This document shows positions 1-11,830 of a DNA stretch of 64,000 nucleotides, in pieces; the stretch's first letter is position 1; the number at the start of each line of letters is the position of its first letter. A model generated the notes under the pieces. It was not told where the DNA came from. It searched no databases and saw only the letters and a list, made by a program, of their open reading frames with translations. Source of the DNA: Centroberyx gerrardi (taxonomy: Eukaryota > Chordata > Actinopteri > Beryciformes > Berycidae); assembly GCF_048128805.1 (NCBI RefSeq), contig NC_136015.1, positions 25,567,903 through 25,631,902 of the forward strand. The letters run 5' to 3'. Position numbers and translations under genes: made by a program.

Positions 1-161
1 GTTTTTAATCATCATCATTGGAATTTACAATTATAACGTGGCCAAAAGAGCAACTAAACAGTAAGAAATATTTTTGCGCGTTTTGTAGTGGCCAAAACTC
101 CAAGCATCAGAACTCCCAGAATCCTCCTCGCTCGGCGAGAAGGTGACAGGGGACAGTAAAA

Positions 162-3100
162 ATGGCCTCTGCGTATCTTACTCACCAGCAAAAGGTGTTG
201 CGGCTCTACAAAAAATCACTGAGGCACCTGGAGTCATGGTGCATATTTAGGTAAGTGAAGTTGTCGTCGTTTAAATTTTCCGACGGATGGTAAAAAAAAA
301 ATGTACGACGGCGTTGTTGTTGTTGTTGGCCTGTTCGATGTGCTGCCTCGGCTAGCAGCTAAATGCTAACCGGGTCACTCATTCCTCAAGACAATCTGTT
401 TCACTGCTGGAAAACTGGAAAACAGTTCACTTTGTTGCTAGCTAGAGTTAACCGATTGACTCCTGTCAAACTGTAATTTAACACTGACACCGTCTAGTTC
501 AAATCAGTTCATTGTATATAGTGTTTTGGTCAAAGACAAGTGGTTAACATTGTAATTTACCTGGCGCTGGCGAATCAAATAACTCACAATAGTTGACTCA
601 GTCTCAATATGAAAAGTCGTTTATCAGTGTTTGTGAACAGATTTATAAATGTACAATACTTGAAAGGGGATAAAATTCCAGTTGCACATTCTGTGGCCTA
701 GTTTAAAGCTTAGGGTTGTTTTTGAAGGTGACAACTGTCTGCCCACTTCATCAGTGGAGTCTCAGACTAACACACATACTGTCATGTAAAATTATAGCCC
801 AGACACCAATATTATATGCCGATGTTTGCTTAAAATGTTTGTATTGGGTGTGATGTCGGCACTGGCTCTGCTGTTATTCAGATATTATTGGTGCTGAGAT
901 TAGAATCCACACCATAAAAGTGGGAAATGAGGTGTTAGTTCTCTAGACAGTTGTTTCGATTAAATTAAATCATCCATTGGGTGATCTTGTCATTACTACT
1001 GTTTTTAAAAAGAACTATATTGGATGGCTCAAGCCTGGACATGGCATGCCATCACAACAAAATCTGTAATATTAGGCCTATAGATATTAGACAGCTTAAC
1101 ATACAGTGACTAAGCTTCTTATTTATGTTATTGGTATTGGATCCAAGTACATTCATGTACATCGTGTACATTGTGATATGAGTTATTAAGTGTCAGACAT
1201 TGCATACATTATCTTAATATTATGGTTCAAGCTGAGGCACTTAAGAGGGTTTTCTCAAAAGAAAGGAATGCTGTTAATACATACATACATAATGTTTCTG
1301 TGGATTTATCATTTGTACAGCTTGCCTTTCTGTATTATCCTGCCTAGATGTATTGTAGTTACAGGAGACATAATGTTCTCCTTCAACACTATTAATAATA
1401 TATAGTGATGGGATGATCTGCTTATGTCACGATACGATCTGACACGTCAACCACAATACGATGTAGTAAATAAAAGTTCAGTGACAACGAAGTCTGACTG
1501 TGCAGAATTCTGTTTATTTCTGAAACACGAATCTTTGTAGCGATGTCATTGGCTGCTAGAATGTAAACAACAATTAAAAAATGTCATTACAAATTGTAAA
1601 TAGTATAATTTCATTGGAGAAATTGTGATGGTCAAGCGTCTCATGTATGATTACTGCAGCAGGATAAAATGGAGCTAATATCACCATTCGTTTTTCTGCT
1701 CCCCGATACGTATTGACACATTTTTGTATTGCGATATATTGAATTTCGATATATCGTCCCATCCCTAATTAACTGCTTCTGCTGTGGTTTTCTGTTGCCG
1801 TTGCAGGGACAAGTACCGGTTCTACGCCTGCATGCTGCGCGCTCGCTTCGATGACAGCAAGAGTGAGAAGGACATGGTGAAAGCCACCATGATGCTGAAG
1901 GCGGGGGAGGAGGAGTTCTGGGCCAACCAGCACCCCCAGCCCTACATCTTCCCCGACTCTCCAGGCGGGACGTCCTATGAGAGATATGAGTGCTACAAGG
2001 TAACACAGGGCTCGATATGATGCAGCGGAGCAGGACAGGAAACTTAACTTGTTTATCCTCCAGCCACACTGGCTGGTGGATTCCAAAATACACAAGTTAC
2101 TTTAATATTTTACCAACCCAGTATGATTTGTTGCCTGCGGTTGTTTCTTGTCCACCTGTTGTTTAAAGTGGCTTCTCTGTGTTACATTGGTACTTACCAA
2201 TACTAGTAGTAGTAGTAGTAGTACTTATTGTATGTTATGTGCGTCTCTGAAATGTATTGGATGCGATTCCAGTTACATCTGTTACAGTTTCTTTTTTCTT
2301 TTTTTTTTTCTGTGTTGCATGGGAATGAAACTAGTGCTGGGCGATATGGTTGAAATCAATATAACGATAAACATGAGGATTTTTTTCGATATATTTCACG
2401 ATACGGCACACGTATGAAAAATCACAACAAATAATCGAATTAATGTTAATACCATTGAACCGAATGGTAATGTTAGCTGTGAAACGGAAGTGAAATCCGT
2501 GAAAAAAATGTTTCATACCTCATTTTGTCAGTAAAAATGTGCTTGTTATGATCAGTTCAGACAGCAGAATTGTGATGTGATTCCACTGAAAGCTCCTGAG
2601 CTGTCCCTCCTCCCTGCAGGTCCCGGAGTGGGTTCTGGACCACTGGCACCCCTCGGAGAAGGCCATGTACCCCGACTACTTCGCCAAGAGGGAGCAGTGG
2701 AAGAGACTGAGGGAGCAGAGCTGGGACAGAGAGGTGGGCTGCGCTGCATGTTCCCTGTCCACATGCTACCAGCTTGCATATCGCCTCTCTACATGCTGCA
2801 TACTACTACAGCAGTTACCTTCACTGAGTTTTTGAAAGCCGATACAAGATTCTTGTATTGAAGCTGCCAGTAGCCGATATTTTGTTCTATATTTTGTGCT
2901 GATACTTGGTATCTTTAAATTCAGGATTTAGTGTTTCTCCCAGAATTTTCTTCTTGTCAGGGTGGAAAAGCCTCTGAAGCAGCATTTTAGACCGTCATGG
3001 GACACTAAAACTCTCCACTGAAACCCAGACTGATGAATTTATTTTAGTGTCAGCAGCTCTTTAACGCACAGTGTTGCTGACAGCTGATCTCTGGGAAGAG

Positions 3101-4384
3101 CAGTGCAAAAAAACACAGCAACGAATGCTTAGACCCAAAGATGGAGACAAAATAAAACAAAAAAAACCCAGATTCTTGCCGATTACCACTTAAACTGATT
3201 GATCTGTTTTTGATGTGGTGCAAATGGCGCTCTCCACTATGTTGACATCATTTTATGGCAGTGATTCTCGACCCAGTCCTCCAGAACCCCGTGTCCTGCA
3301 GCTTTTGGCTCCAACTCTATTCTTGCACACCTGATTGAGTTAAGGGCCACGCATTTTCATGACAACTTAATTGAATCAGGTGTGCAAGAGCAGAGCTGGA
3401 GCTAAAAGTTCCAGGACAGGCGGTCCTGGAGGATTAGGTTGAGAGACACTGGTTGATGGCGGCAGTGGGACAGTTTGTATCCATCAAATCCAGCAGGTGG
3501 CAGCAGATGTCAGGCTGTGAGACTCATGTCGTCTCTCTGAGTGCTCACAAAGTCCCACTGCACTCAGGCCTCTGGCTCCTTTTTATCACAACGCTTTCTG
3601 GAGGATTGGGGTGTTTTTAGTTGGTGGGAGAGATTTAATAATGCCAATCACCTGTTGCAGTAAACTATCATTCAAAACGCTTTGTCTTTGCCTTTTCCTC
3701 TTGATCTATGTGTTCAGGGTAGGTGGGGGAAAAAAGGTGAGGCTTTCAGTGACAGCTTTTAGTTTTCCATTAGAGGTTGCTGTGTCTTCATAGTGGATCC
3801 AAAAGAAAGTTTGTGTTACGGGCTTTACTGGACCTGTGGCTCGTTTTTGTCCCTTCAGAAGAAGCCTCTTGCTGCCATTCATTCTTGTCCAGTATGAAAA
3901 ACAAACTTCCACAGAGCGAGAGAATCCATCACATGAAACATGAAGCCAAACTTTCTGTTTTCTCCTTATTTCATTGTGCCAAGTCCCTCAAAAACACTTT
4001 ACTGTCACATCCATGGATTTTTATTCAGGGCGTCTTCGTTAGCCGGGACAGCAGTTCATTTCAAGCTAGGTTTGACACTGTAAAGTTTGTATTTTAAAAA
4101 CAAGAAAGAATGAGTGAATGTTCAAGTATTTCATACGGCATGGGGGAAATGTAAACTGTATGTAGACAGTAGTAAATGAGCGCTAACTCTAAATGACATG
4201 GGTTTTCTCCTTTAATGCCCCTCTAAATCTTTGCCCCTCCCTCCACCTGCAGGTCGCCCAGCTGCAGGCTGAGACTCCAGCCGGCGGCCCCAGGACCGAG
4301 GCTCTCCCTCCGGCCCGCAAGGAGGGCGACCTCCCCCCCCTGTGGTGGCAGTACGTCACCCGCCCCAGGGAGCGCCCCACATAA
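162..4384 (+). CDS. ndufb9: NADH dehydrogenase 1 beta subcomplex subunit 9 (complex I B22)
   Basis: Accessory subunit of mitochondrial complex I, an LYR-family protein of the inner-membrane arm. Four exons with GT/AG borders: 162-250, 1807-1999, 2620-2733 and 4253-4384 (TAA at 4382-4384), about 175 residues, close to the vertebrate length. The protein starts [20 protein letters not shown] with the LYR/LYK motif in exon 1. Exon 2 carries the family signature [19 protein letters not shown], exon 3 [20 protein letters not shown], and exon 4 ends [17 protein letters not shown]. The ATG at 162 is the first in frame with the conserved N-terminus. A poly(A) signal AATAAA lies at 4740-4745. Introns hold several MITE-like repeats. 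It is unrelated to the immunoglobulin locus and marks its left flank. The identification comes from recalled family sequence and is firm. Confidence 0.95.
1403..1767. mobile_element. MITE-like element in ndufb9 intron 1
   Basis: The ends form imperfect terminal inverted repeats: the left end TAGTGATGGGATGAT matches the reverse complement of the right end ATCGTCCCATCCCTA at 13 of 15 positions. It is about 365 bp, has no coding capacity and ends 39 bp before exon 2. A non-autonomous DNA transposon is inferred; the superfamily is not assigned. Confidence 0.6.
2331..2592. mobile_element. Truncated copy of a dispersed MITE-like repeat
   Basis: Starts with the GCTGGGCGATATGG end and shares with 4822-5169 blocks such as CCGAATGGTAATGTTAG and GATTCCACTGAAAG. 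The right end is missing and the copy stops about 28 bp before ndufb9 exon 3. Confidence 0.55.
3259..3451. mobile_element. Fold-back (palindromic) MITE in ndufb9 intron 3
   Basis: The two halves are long imperfect inverted repeats. The left arm runs through CCAGTCCTCCAGAACC and CTTGCACACCTGATTGAGTT; the right arm carries its reverse complement (AATTGAATCAGGTGTGCAAG, then GGTCCTGGAGGATTAGG). Non-coding. It resembles a fold-back repeat common in fish genomes. Confidence 0.65.
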
Positions 4385-4821
4385 ACACCCTCCGCCTCCC
4401 CCGCATCGGTCACCCCATCATCTCCATATAAGGTGATTATGTCCTTATATGGCGGTAGCTGCGATTCCGTTGCGGCCGCGTCTGGGGAAACGATCACAAC
4501 AACAACAACAACAACAGCATGAAGATTGGTTGATCTCTTTTGAATGACCGTCTATCTGTACAGAACAATACTGTTATGAGTGTTTTTTTTTTGGGAGGTT
4601 CTTGTGTGCAGGTTGCATGATAAGTCAGACAGAAATGGCTCAGAAAACAACCTGCCTGAATTCACAGTGATGCTTTAGCTGGGTGGCTTTGAGCAGTACA
4701 GTAGATGAACCACTTTCCCTGTATGAGAACAGCTGTTCCAATAAATGAATATATGAACATAATCTTCGTTTGGTGTACGCTGACTTATTGCACGCTGTCC
4801 TTTTTGAATCCAGGTAAGTAG

Positions 4822-5169
4822 AGCTGGGCGATGTGGTTGAACTCGATATCATCAATCATAAAGATTTTTTTTATATCAATATATATCACAATATGGCTCA
4901 TGCATGCAAAATCACATTAAATACTCAAATGTTGATCCCACTGAACCGAATGGTAATGTTAGGTGTGATGTCAGACAAAACTGAAATTTTCAAATAATAT
5001 TCCGAATATAACTCATTTTGTCAAGTTTTTAAATATAATTAGCTTGTTATTATCAGCTCAGACAGCAGAATTTTGTGTCGCGATATCCCAAAATCGCCAC
5101 ATCGTCACCATATGATTCCACTGAAAGACAAACGATAAACAATAATATTGAATTATCACCCGGCCTACA
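4822..5169. mobile_element. MITE-like repeat downstream of ndufb9
   Basis: About 350 bp from GAGCTGGGCGATGTGG to ATCACCCGGCCTA, so the ends are inverted repeats of the GCTGGGCGAT type. AT-rich and non-coding; the fuller of the two copies in this window. Confidence 0.6.
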
Positions 5170-6116
5170 GGTAAATTCTTTGAATCTGTCACTTTCTGCT
5201 GGATTTCACTCCAAAACAGGCTTAAATTCATTTTTGGGGGAAAATGTTACTCTTAAGTTCATTACTCATTGTCGGAAAAACAATTGCATCCTGTAAAATG
5301 TTACTCTTTTATGAGGCGAGGAGTGAAAAAGATGACTAATAACTTGAGTAACATTCAGTAGTGAGTGTTAGTTTCTCTGAACAGGTGTCACATTTTCAAA
5401 TGGTCAGTCTAATTTTGGAGCGAAACTCTTCATTTACACTTGCAGGCAAATCCGGTCTTCCGATCACATTTGATATTTTGGCAAAGTTGTACACAGAGTG
5501 AAGTGTGTGTGGCGTGGACCAGATTTGAAAATACATTGCACATATCTGCAGCAGTATAGGAGAGATCAAGTGATGTTCAAATCCTTTAAAGGCTCGCAAA
5601 AGATGTGAGAAGAGACACATAACCTATTTGGACACTAGCAAAATTATGGATAACATTTTAATAGATTTCTGGGAAGCTGTCAAAATTTCAGTCTAGGTGA
5701 AAGTATCATTTTGCTCATCTCATCTTCGCCATGGCTAAATAACCTTGGTATTGTTTTCTATGTTGGTTATATCATTTTTTATAGCATTATAATCTATCTG
5801 TAATTTCCATAACGGCTGACGTCTTTAATATCCTTACACTTAAACTGACAGGGCGGCTTGTCACCGTCAGTCCTGAGGCTGCAAATGAGGGATTAAGTAT
5901 GTTTTATTTATTGATACTGTTTGACGTTTTAAATGATGTGAAAAATTCACATCTTCAGATTATAGCGTACTTGGTCGCAGAACCTCATCTGATAGGATAC
6001 AGTGGCATTTGTATATTTTTGGCAAAACCTAAGAGAGAGAGAGTTTTCTTAAACATGGATTCATTTTGAAGAAATATCCTGATAACTTACACTATATGAA
6101 GATGTACAAAATCATC
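5170..6116. other. AT-rich spacer between ndufb9 and the light-chain locus
   Basis: No open frame, RNA gene or repeat that I recognise. Confidence 0.5.
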
Positions 6117-6989
6117 ATGTGAAAATCCATGGAAACAGTTGTGATTTAAAAGTTCTTTATTGTTTCGAAACAACAGGATATTTATCAAGCAAAAACACAA
6201 AAGATCTGCAAAGTCACTCACTCACACATTGTTTCACTTCCCTTGAAGAAGCCTCTCATTCATATCAGCACAGAAGGAGTCCTCATATGACCACGAATAT
6301 ATCAAACTACAGTGGAAATAAAAGGAGTGCAGATTTGGCTACATTTAAAAATTTCTAATCTAACCTTTCTTACTGTATTTTAAATTAAATTAGAAACTGG
6401 AAAAATTGTAAACAAATTTGATTTGTTTTTTCTATGGGTTTGTTGAAACATAACTTACATCTTGACTGTGTTGCAGAAAATTGTAAAAAAGAAAAAAAAA
6501 AAAAAAGAAATGCAACAGTGAGTACACTTCTGTGTTTCAGTATAGTACAAGCCAAAAAAAATGATGACCATAAAATTTGAAAATGTCAAAATAGCTTTTG
6601 AAACCGTACTTGAAGCGACAACAGAACAAGAGATTTGTGTACATTTTAAAATATTCACCTAGTATGTTCACAATCTCTTCAAGTTGTCAGCAATAATGTA
6701 AGTGAAAATGGAAGATTAAAAAGCAATTTTGGAACATTTTCAAAGTAGTAATGTTTTGCTTTTATCTTTACTAAAGGTCAAGTTGTTGACTTTTGAGAAA
6801 GAAAAGAGAAGTCAAGCAGCTATAAGTTAGACTCCATGGTTCATAAAGGAGAGAAACAAATAAAATAAAAGGTGACTATGGGTGACAAAAATCAACACAA
6901 TGGATATTCATATGTACTACTAACATTCAGACACAGGAGTAAAACTGTTGATAGATAATATGATATTTTATATTTGTGCAGAAACTTAC

Positions 6990-7045
6990 TTCCAACATCC
7001 AGTCCACCAAGACCCACCCGCCCTACAGAAACCTCTAGAGAGACA
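6990..7045 (-). pseudogene. J segment remnant (psi-J0a)
   Basis: Keeps the J splice donor end (reverse of ACTTACTTCCAACATCCAGT) and the downstream CTCTAGAGAGACACGGCTCT block. The codons for the FGGGT motif, the heptamer and a proper nonamer are missing, so it cannot be a recombination target. Confidence 0.65.
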
Positions 7046-7315
7046 CGGCTCTCACTTTGTCTGACAAGTCCTCAAGATGCAACTTTACATTACGAGTTAA
7101 AAATACATGCTTTCTCCTCTGGCCCAAGAACTTATAATAACTTAATTGGTCATTTGGGTTACATTTATTAATGTGTTTTTCACTGGTAAAAACTGGTATT
7201 TAAAATGTATATATTACCATGGAAAGTCAAATATTTCATTTTCTAGAGTCGCTTACATTTAAAATGCAAGAAATTAAAAAGTAGCCAATGGATTAGTAAA
7301 AACAGGTGAACTTAC

Positions 7316-7329
7316 TTCCAACATCCAGT
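7316..7329 (-). pseudogene. J segment 3'-end remnant (psi-J0b)
   Basis: Only the donor-side end survives (ACTTACTTCCAACATCCAGT, followed by a T run). It sits where a second J lies in the two-J units. Confidence 0.5.
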
Positions 7330-7681
7330 TTTTTTTTCTGGCAATAATATTAATTTCTCTAGCAGTAAACTAAAACAAGACAAGAAATTCTTGAAAAACA
7401 CTTGTTTATAGACATCAAGCCAAATCTACATATTAATTACATTGGATGCATTGTTAATGAAGAGTTTGTTAAATTGATTGATCCATTTAGAAACAGCATC
7501 ATCAGAGTAATCCAAGTCCCTGTTGGAGTCAGTCAGAGCATTTCCATAGAGAGCCACTTTGCATCAGCAGCACCATGCTCCAGTGCTCTGGGAGAGTTTA
7601 TAGTCCTGAGAGTTGAACACTGGATGACTGACAGCTGTCCTTCATGACAACAGAAGCCACAGAAATCCTCCTCATCAAAAC

Positions 7682-8164
7682 ATGACTTTGATCTCCATCC
7701 TCATCTGGACTCTCCTCTGCTGCTGCTTCACAGGTAAAGTCCAGAGAATCAAACTCCTCTCCTCTATGAACATCCGTCCCTCTGAAATGAAGCGGAGAAA
7801 ACCATGACGGTGGTTTATGTTTTTGTCTCTGTATCCTCAGAGTCCAGAGGCCAGGTCACAGTGACTCAGCCTGGAGCAGTGAGGTCTGCTCCGGGAGGCT
7901 CCGTCACCATCAGCTGTCGAACCAGTCCCAAGGTTCACGTTTGGAGCATTTACCACTATTTATCCTGGTACCAACAGAGAGATGGAGAAGCTCCTAAACT
8001 TCTCATTTACGTGGCTAATACTCGAGCATCAGGGATTCCAGGTCGTTTTACAGGCAGTGGATCAGGGACTGACTTCACTCTGACCATCAGTGGAGTCCAG
8101 GCTGAAGATGCAGCAGTTTACTACTGTCAGAGTCAACACTATATCAACAGTCAGAATCTGTTCA
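7682..8164 (+). CDS. Immunoglobulin light-chain variable gene VA1
   Basis: Germline V gene that supplies the light-chain variable domain once joined to a J. Leader exon 7682-7733 ([17 protein letters not shown]), GT...AG intron, V exon 7841-8164 starting [11 protein letters not shown]. The framework is intact: first Cys in [27 protein letters not shown] and YYC. Loops: CDR1 [17 protein letters not shown]2 VANTRAS, germline CDR3 [13 protein letters not shown]. The 12-RSS is heptamer CACAGTG 8165-8171, 12-nt spacer, nonamer ACAAAAACC 8184-8192. Upstream are an octamer-like CTTTGCAT at 7557-7564 (one mismatch to ATTTGCAT) and a TATA-like TTTATAG at 7597-7603. The ATG at 7804 lies inside the leader intron and is not the start. 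It looks functional. Confidence 0.93.
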
Positions 8165-8260
8165 CACAGTGATAAAGCGTCGTACAAAAACCTCCCTCAG
8201 TCAGACTGAACTGACTGCTGCAGCTGGAAGCTACTGCAGGAACTGATACAGTTCACTGAA

Positions 8261-8261
<1 letters not shown>

Positions 8262-8321
<60 letters not shown>

Positions 8322-8322
8322 C
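8262..8322. repeat. (CA)n microsatellite after VA1
   Basis: Uninterrupted CA run about 70 bp beyond the RSS; the same position is occupied after the other complete VA genes. Confidence 0.9.
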
Positions 8323-8339
8323 TATACATCTAGCAAAGT

Positions 8340-8492
8340 AAACTCCTGATTTATTCTGCTACAACCCGTCAGTCTGGGGTTTCAGATCGTTTTATTGGGA
8401 GTGGATCTGGGTCTGACTTCACTCTGACCATCAGTGGAGTCCAGACTGAAGATACAGGAGTTTACTACTGTCAGGAGTATAACAGCTTGTAA
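8340..8492 (+). pseudogene. Truncated VB gene fragment
   Basis: In-frame piece of a VB exon from [13 protein letters not shown] through [17 protein letters not shown] to a TAA directly after QEYNSL. Leader, framework 1, CDR1 and the RSS are absent. Its left edge joins post-VA sequence (CATCTAGCAAAGTA), so a deletion fused the VA1 spacer to the middle of a VB exon. Confidence 0.85.
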
Positions 8493-9227
8493 TACATCTT
8501 AATACAGGTTATAACACATTAATACTGAAACAGTAATTATGGTGATAATTATTTTTTAAAAAGGACTTTCATATTTTACGGTTATATTTCAAACATACAA
8601 ACTATCTTTCAGTCAAATATACTCAACTAACTCAAACTCAATGTAGAATTGCATCAAAGATGCATGAGATAACATAACATGAGATAATTTAATGCATAAT
8701 GTCATAAGAAAATTGATTCCTAGACATATATTTATTAGTCAAACATACTGAGTATCTCATAGTCTAAAAAACCAACCAAGTCACTCATTAATAATTTGTC
8801 AAAAAAATAAAAGACATTTTAATCCATTGTGTAATTCACTAATATTCTTTAAATATGTTATATTTTACTTCAAATGTACCGAGTGTCCATTAGTCAAACA
8901 ATAATCTCACGCTCAGACTTGAAAAGTTTTGAGGTCATTTCTAGTGAGTGTGAATGTAATTCATTTGACAATATTTATGAAGTAGTGATGTATTTTCTTG
9001 GCTGTGTTTCTATGTGTGTTCTATTCATGTTTGACCTCACCATGCTGACCTCCAACTTGTTGAAAGTCAACTTTCAAACCATTCAGCTGGTCCTTCTCCA
9101 CCCTCTCAAACCAAGACTGGGAAGACTGGTTCAGTCTAACACAGACACACACTAGACTTTTTTTGCTCCATTCAGCCTCAGAAAACTGAACAACATTCTG
9201 TTAGTGATCATTTTTCCTTTTAATTTT
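8493..9227. other. AT-rich spacer between the VB fragment and the C1 unit
   Basis: Non-coding. The right part (about 8990-9150) is the block shared upstream of every L1 relic, recognisable by the TTGAAAGTC and ACTGGTTCAGT motifs. Confidence 0.5.
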
Positions 9228-9665
9228 TAAGGAAGTCTTCTAGCTTTTACTTGGAAAGGGGGACACGCCAAGGGTGTCTGTTGTCATCCTTTTTATTTGC
9301 CTCAGTGCTTGAGCGCTTTGCAGAGACAGAAGGATGACATGTAAATATTTCATGTTATATCCCTCTATGCTGACGATATCCTGCTTTTTACTTACTTACT
9401 TTACTCCTGAAAATGCTCTTACTACTTTTGCAGATTTATTACAAAGATTCAGCATATTTTCTGGATACATTATAAACTTGATACAGGCAGAGGATTTACC
9501 AATAGGACACTTTAGTAATGAGGGATCATTGGGTTAAAACATTGGATTATCTATCTACGTGTAACCATAGAGAGAAATTTCCAAACAATACATGAGAGCA
9601 ATTTTACTGCAGTCATGCAAAGAGTGATAAGAAATGGAAATGAAAATTGCCTCCTTTCATCTTAA
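9228..9665 (+). mobile_element. Fossil L1-type LINE reverse-transcriptase fragment (C1 unit)
   Basis: The decayed + strand reading shows RT motifs of L1-clade elements: LYADDILLF-like residues, then ENALTTFADLLQRFSIFSGY and INLIQAEDLPIGHF. Several frame breaks. It lies antisense to, and downstream of, C1, in the same place as in the six other C units. Confidence 0.75.
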
Positions 9666-9882
9666 CATCCACACCTAGCTCCTGCCTATCTTTAGGATAT
9701 CACAGGTAAACATAATCACTTTCATGTTTCTGTCACAGAGTTAATGAATAATATAATAAGAATATCCATGGAAACACAGCTGAGTTGGTAAACAGATCTT
9801 TATTGTCTTAACATATCAAGAATCATATCTGCGAGCAGGAAAACATTACTTTTTTACTTTTTAAAGATGTAATGAGTCTGGT

Positions 9883-9942
9883 GAGAGAGAGAAAAAGAGA
9901 GAGGCAGACAGAGAGAGAAAGAGAGTGAGAGAGGGAGAGAGG

Positions 9943-9974
<32 letters not shown>
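9883..9974. repeat. GA-rich tract in the C1 3' UTR
   Basis: Imperfect (GA)n on +, so (CU)n in the C1 transcript, between the stop codon and the AATAAA at 9799-9804 (- strand). Confidence 0.9.
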
Positions 9975-9976
<2 letters not shown>

Positions 9977-10044
9977 ACAGTGCTGAGTGCAGACTGAGAG
10001 CAGTAGCAGAGTAAAACCAGTAGCAGAAGTCCCAGTGAGTCAGC

Positions 10045-10376
10045 TCAGGACTGGGAACACCGGTCTCTCCTCAGTGTCTCCGAGAGCGGAGACTGGGAGC
10101 CCTGGGTGGCCTCACAGGTCACAGAGCCCACCTTCCTCCACCGGTCCGCAGGGAGCCTCAGGGTGCTGCTCCAGCTGTAGCGGCCGTCCTTCTCCGGCAC
10201 CCCGGGGCTCCTGCTCTCCTCCCAGCTGCTGCTGCTGCTGCTGCTGCCGTCCACCTTCCAGGCCAGCCTCCAGTCTGAGGGGAAGCCCTTGTTGGCCAGG
10301 CACATGAGCGTGGCCTTCCCCTGCTGCAGCTCCACGCTGGAGGGGGGCAGCACCGTCAGGGTGGGACGGACATCAC
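10045..10376 (-). CDS. Immunoglobulin light-chain constant exon C1 (kappa-like)
   Basis: Constant domain of a teleost L1/kappa-like light chain, 110 residues counting the split first codon. The splice acceptor is CTAG at 10377-10380 read on -. A J donor (phase 1) joined here reads [20 protein letters not shown]1-set hallmarks: Cys26 ([13 protein letters not shown]), Trp40 (LAWKVDG), Cys88 (SVTCEATQ) and terminal Cys107 in RRDRCSQS, the cysteine expected to bond the heavy chain. A run of seven serines (45-51) follows WKVDG. Variant residues: VPEKDG and PADRWRK. The poly(A) signal is AATAAA at 9799-9804 on -. The + strand frame through this exon is a shadow. Confidence 0.95.
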
Positions 10377-11241
10377 CTAGGAGACACCGATCAGCTTAGA
10401 GGACAGGAAGGCTGCGGCTGTCAATCAATCACCGGGCGGTTTGACACCTTTACTGTGTGAGAGTCCATTTTCCCCTTTAAGGACTTTCTGTCAGATGCTT
10501 TTTATGCTCCACCAGTCACTCACTCACACATTGTTTCACTTCCCTTTAAGAAGCCTCTCATGCATATCAGCACAGAAAGAGTCCTCATATGACCTCGAAT
10601 ATATCAAAGTACATAATAAAAGAGCATAGATTTGGATACATTTTAAAATTTCTTTTTTAAATCAGCAAACATTTCTAACTGTATTTTAAATTAAACTAGA
10701 AACTGGAAAAAGTGCAAAAAAATTGGATTACAAATACATTTTTAAATGTATTTTAAATGTATTTTTTTTCTTGATGTTTGTTGAAACATAACTCTGTGTT
10801 TCTGTAAAGTATAAGCTAAAAACAAATCATGATCATAAAATAAGAAAATGTTGAAATAGCTTTTGAAACCGTACGCCTACTTGAAGTGACAAAATAAGAC
10901 ATTTGTCTACATTTTCAAATATTCACAAGTTGTCAACAATCATTTAAGTGAAAATTCAAGATTAAAAAGCAATTTTGGAAAGTAGTAATGTTTTTCATTT
11001 ATCTTTTCTAAATGTCAAGTTGTTGACTTTTCACAGTATGTCTACAATGTGTAAAAACAAAAGTGTAGTCAAGCAGCTGTAAGTTAGACTCCATGGTTAA
11101 GGAGAGAAACAGAGAAAAGAAAGCTAACTGTAAGTGATGTAAGTCAACACACTGGATATTTATATCTACTTCTAAAATTCAGACACAGGAATAAAAGTCT
11201 TAATAAATAATATGATGTTTAAAATTTGTGCAGAAACTTAC

Positions 11242-11279
11242 TTCCAACATCCAGTCTGGTTCCTCCACCAAAAGTCCAC
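11242..11279 (-). CDS. Light-chain joining segment J1
   Basis: 38-nt J encoding [12 protein letters not shown]. The donor GTAAG occupies 11237-11241 and an 865-bp intron leads to C1. The 23-RSS lies on its 5' side: heptamer 11280-11286, 23-nt spacer, nonamer ACAAAAACC 11310-11318. It is the only J of this unit. Confidence 0.95.
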
Positions 11280-11830
11280 CACAGTGATACAAACTCATTG
11301 AGCCGCCGTACAAAAACCTCTCACTCTAGAGAGACACGGCTCTCTCACTTTGACAACAACAAACTCACCAAAATCAGGCTGAATTTGTAAAACCTAGCTA
11401 GCTCATGTAATAACTAGCTAAATTATCACAAATAGCACAACATTCCTACATTAATCACTTTTGGTTTGTATACTGTTAAATTTGTCTTGTAGTGATATTT
11501 ATTTCTCTAGCAGTGAACTTAAACAAGCCAAAAGAAATTCTTGAAAAACACTTGTTTATAGACATTAAAACAAATCTACATATTAATTACATTGGATGCA
11601 TTGTTATGAAGAGTTTGTTAAATTGATTGATCCATTTAGAAACAGCATCATCAGAGTAATCCAAGTCCCTGTTGGAGTCAGTCAGAGCATTTCCATAGAG
11701 AGCCACTTTGCATCAGCAGCACCATGCTCCAGTGCTCTGGGAGAGTTTATAGTCCTGAGAGTTGAACACTGGATGACTGACAGCTGTCCTTCATGACAAC
11801 AGAAGCCACAGAAATCCTCCTCATCAAAAC

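Larger units (their letters stand above)
6117..7340 (-). pseudogene. Relic J-C unit lacking its C exon (unit 0)
   Basis: Fossil of the cassette seen intact further right. At 6117-6170 it keeps the 3' flank of a C gene (TCCATGGAAACAG, then TTCTTTATTGT, the reversed AATAAA region). It jumps straight to the J-C intron (CACTCACTCACACATTGTTTCAC at about 6220) with no C coding sequence. J remnants lie near 6990 and 7316. It is more diverged than the other units and is the first trace of the locus after ndufb9. Confidence 0.7.

Noticed and set aside
1190-1405. 71-codon frame inside ndufb9 intron 1
   Set aside because: Lies between confirmed exons, overlaps the edge of a MITE and shows no recognisable domain.
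7402-7647. Repeated 60-80-codon frame before VA genes (contains EFVKLIDPFRNSIIRVIQVP)
   Set aside because: It covers the conserved VA promoter with octamer and TATA-like box. Conservation reflects recent duplication, and the frame start varies between copies.
7804-7840. Upstream ATG giving [12 protein letters not shown] fused to the V exon in each VA gene
   Set aside because: It lies in the leader intron and reads through the splice acceptor CCTCAG. The real leader is the separate exon starting MTLISILIW.
9987-10307. Open frame on + rich in Cys (a CCCCCCC run) repeated at each C exon
   Set aside because: It is the antisense of the C exon; the Cys run is the complement of the serine codons. 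The - strand frame carries the Ig-domain hallmarks and splice site.
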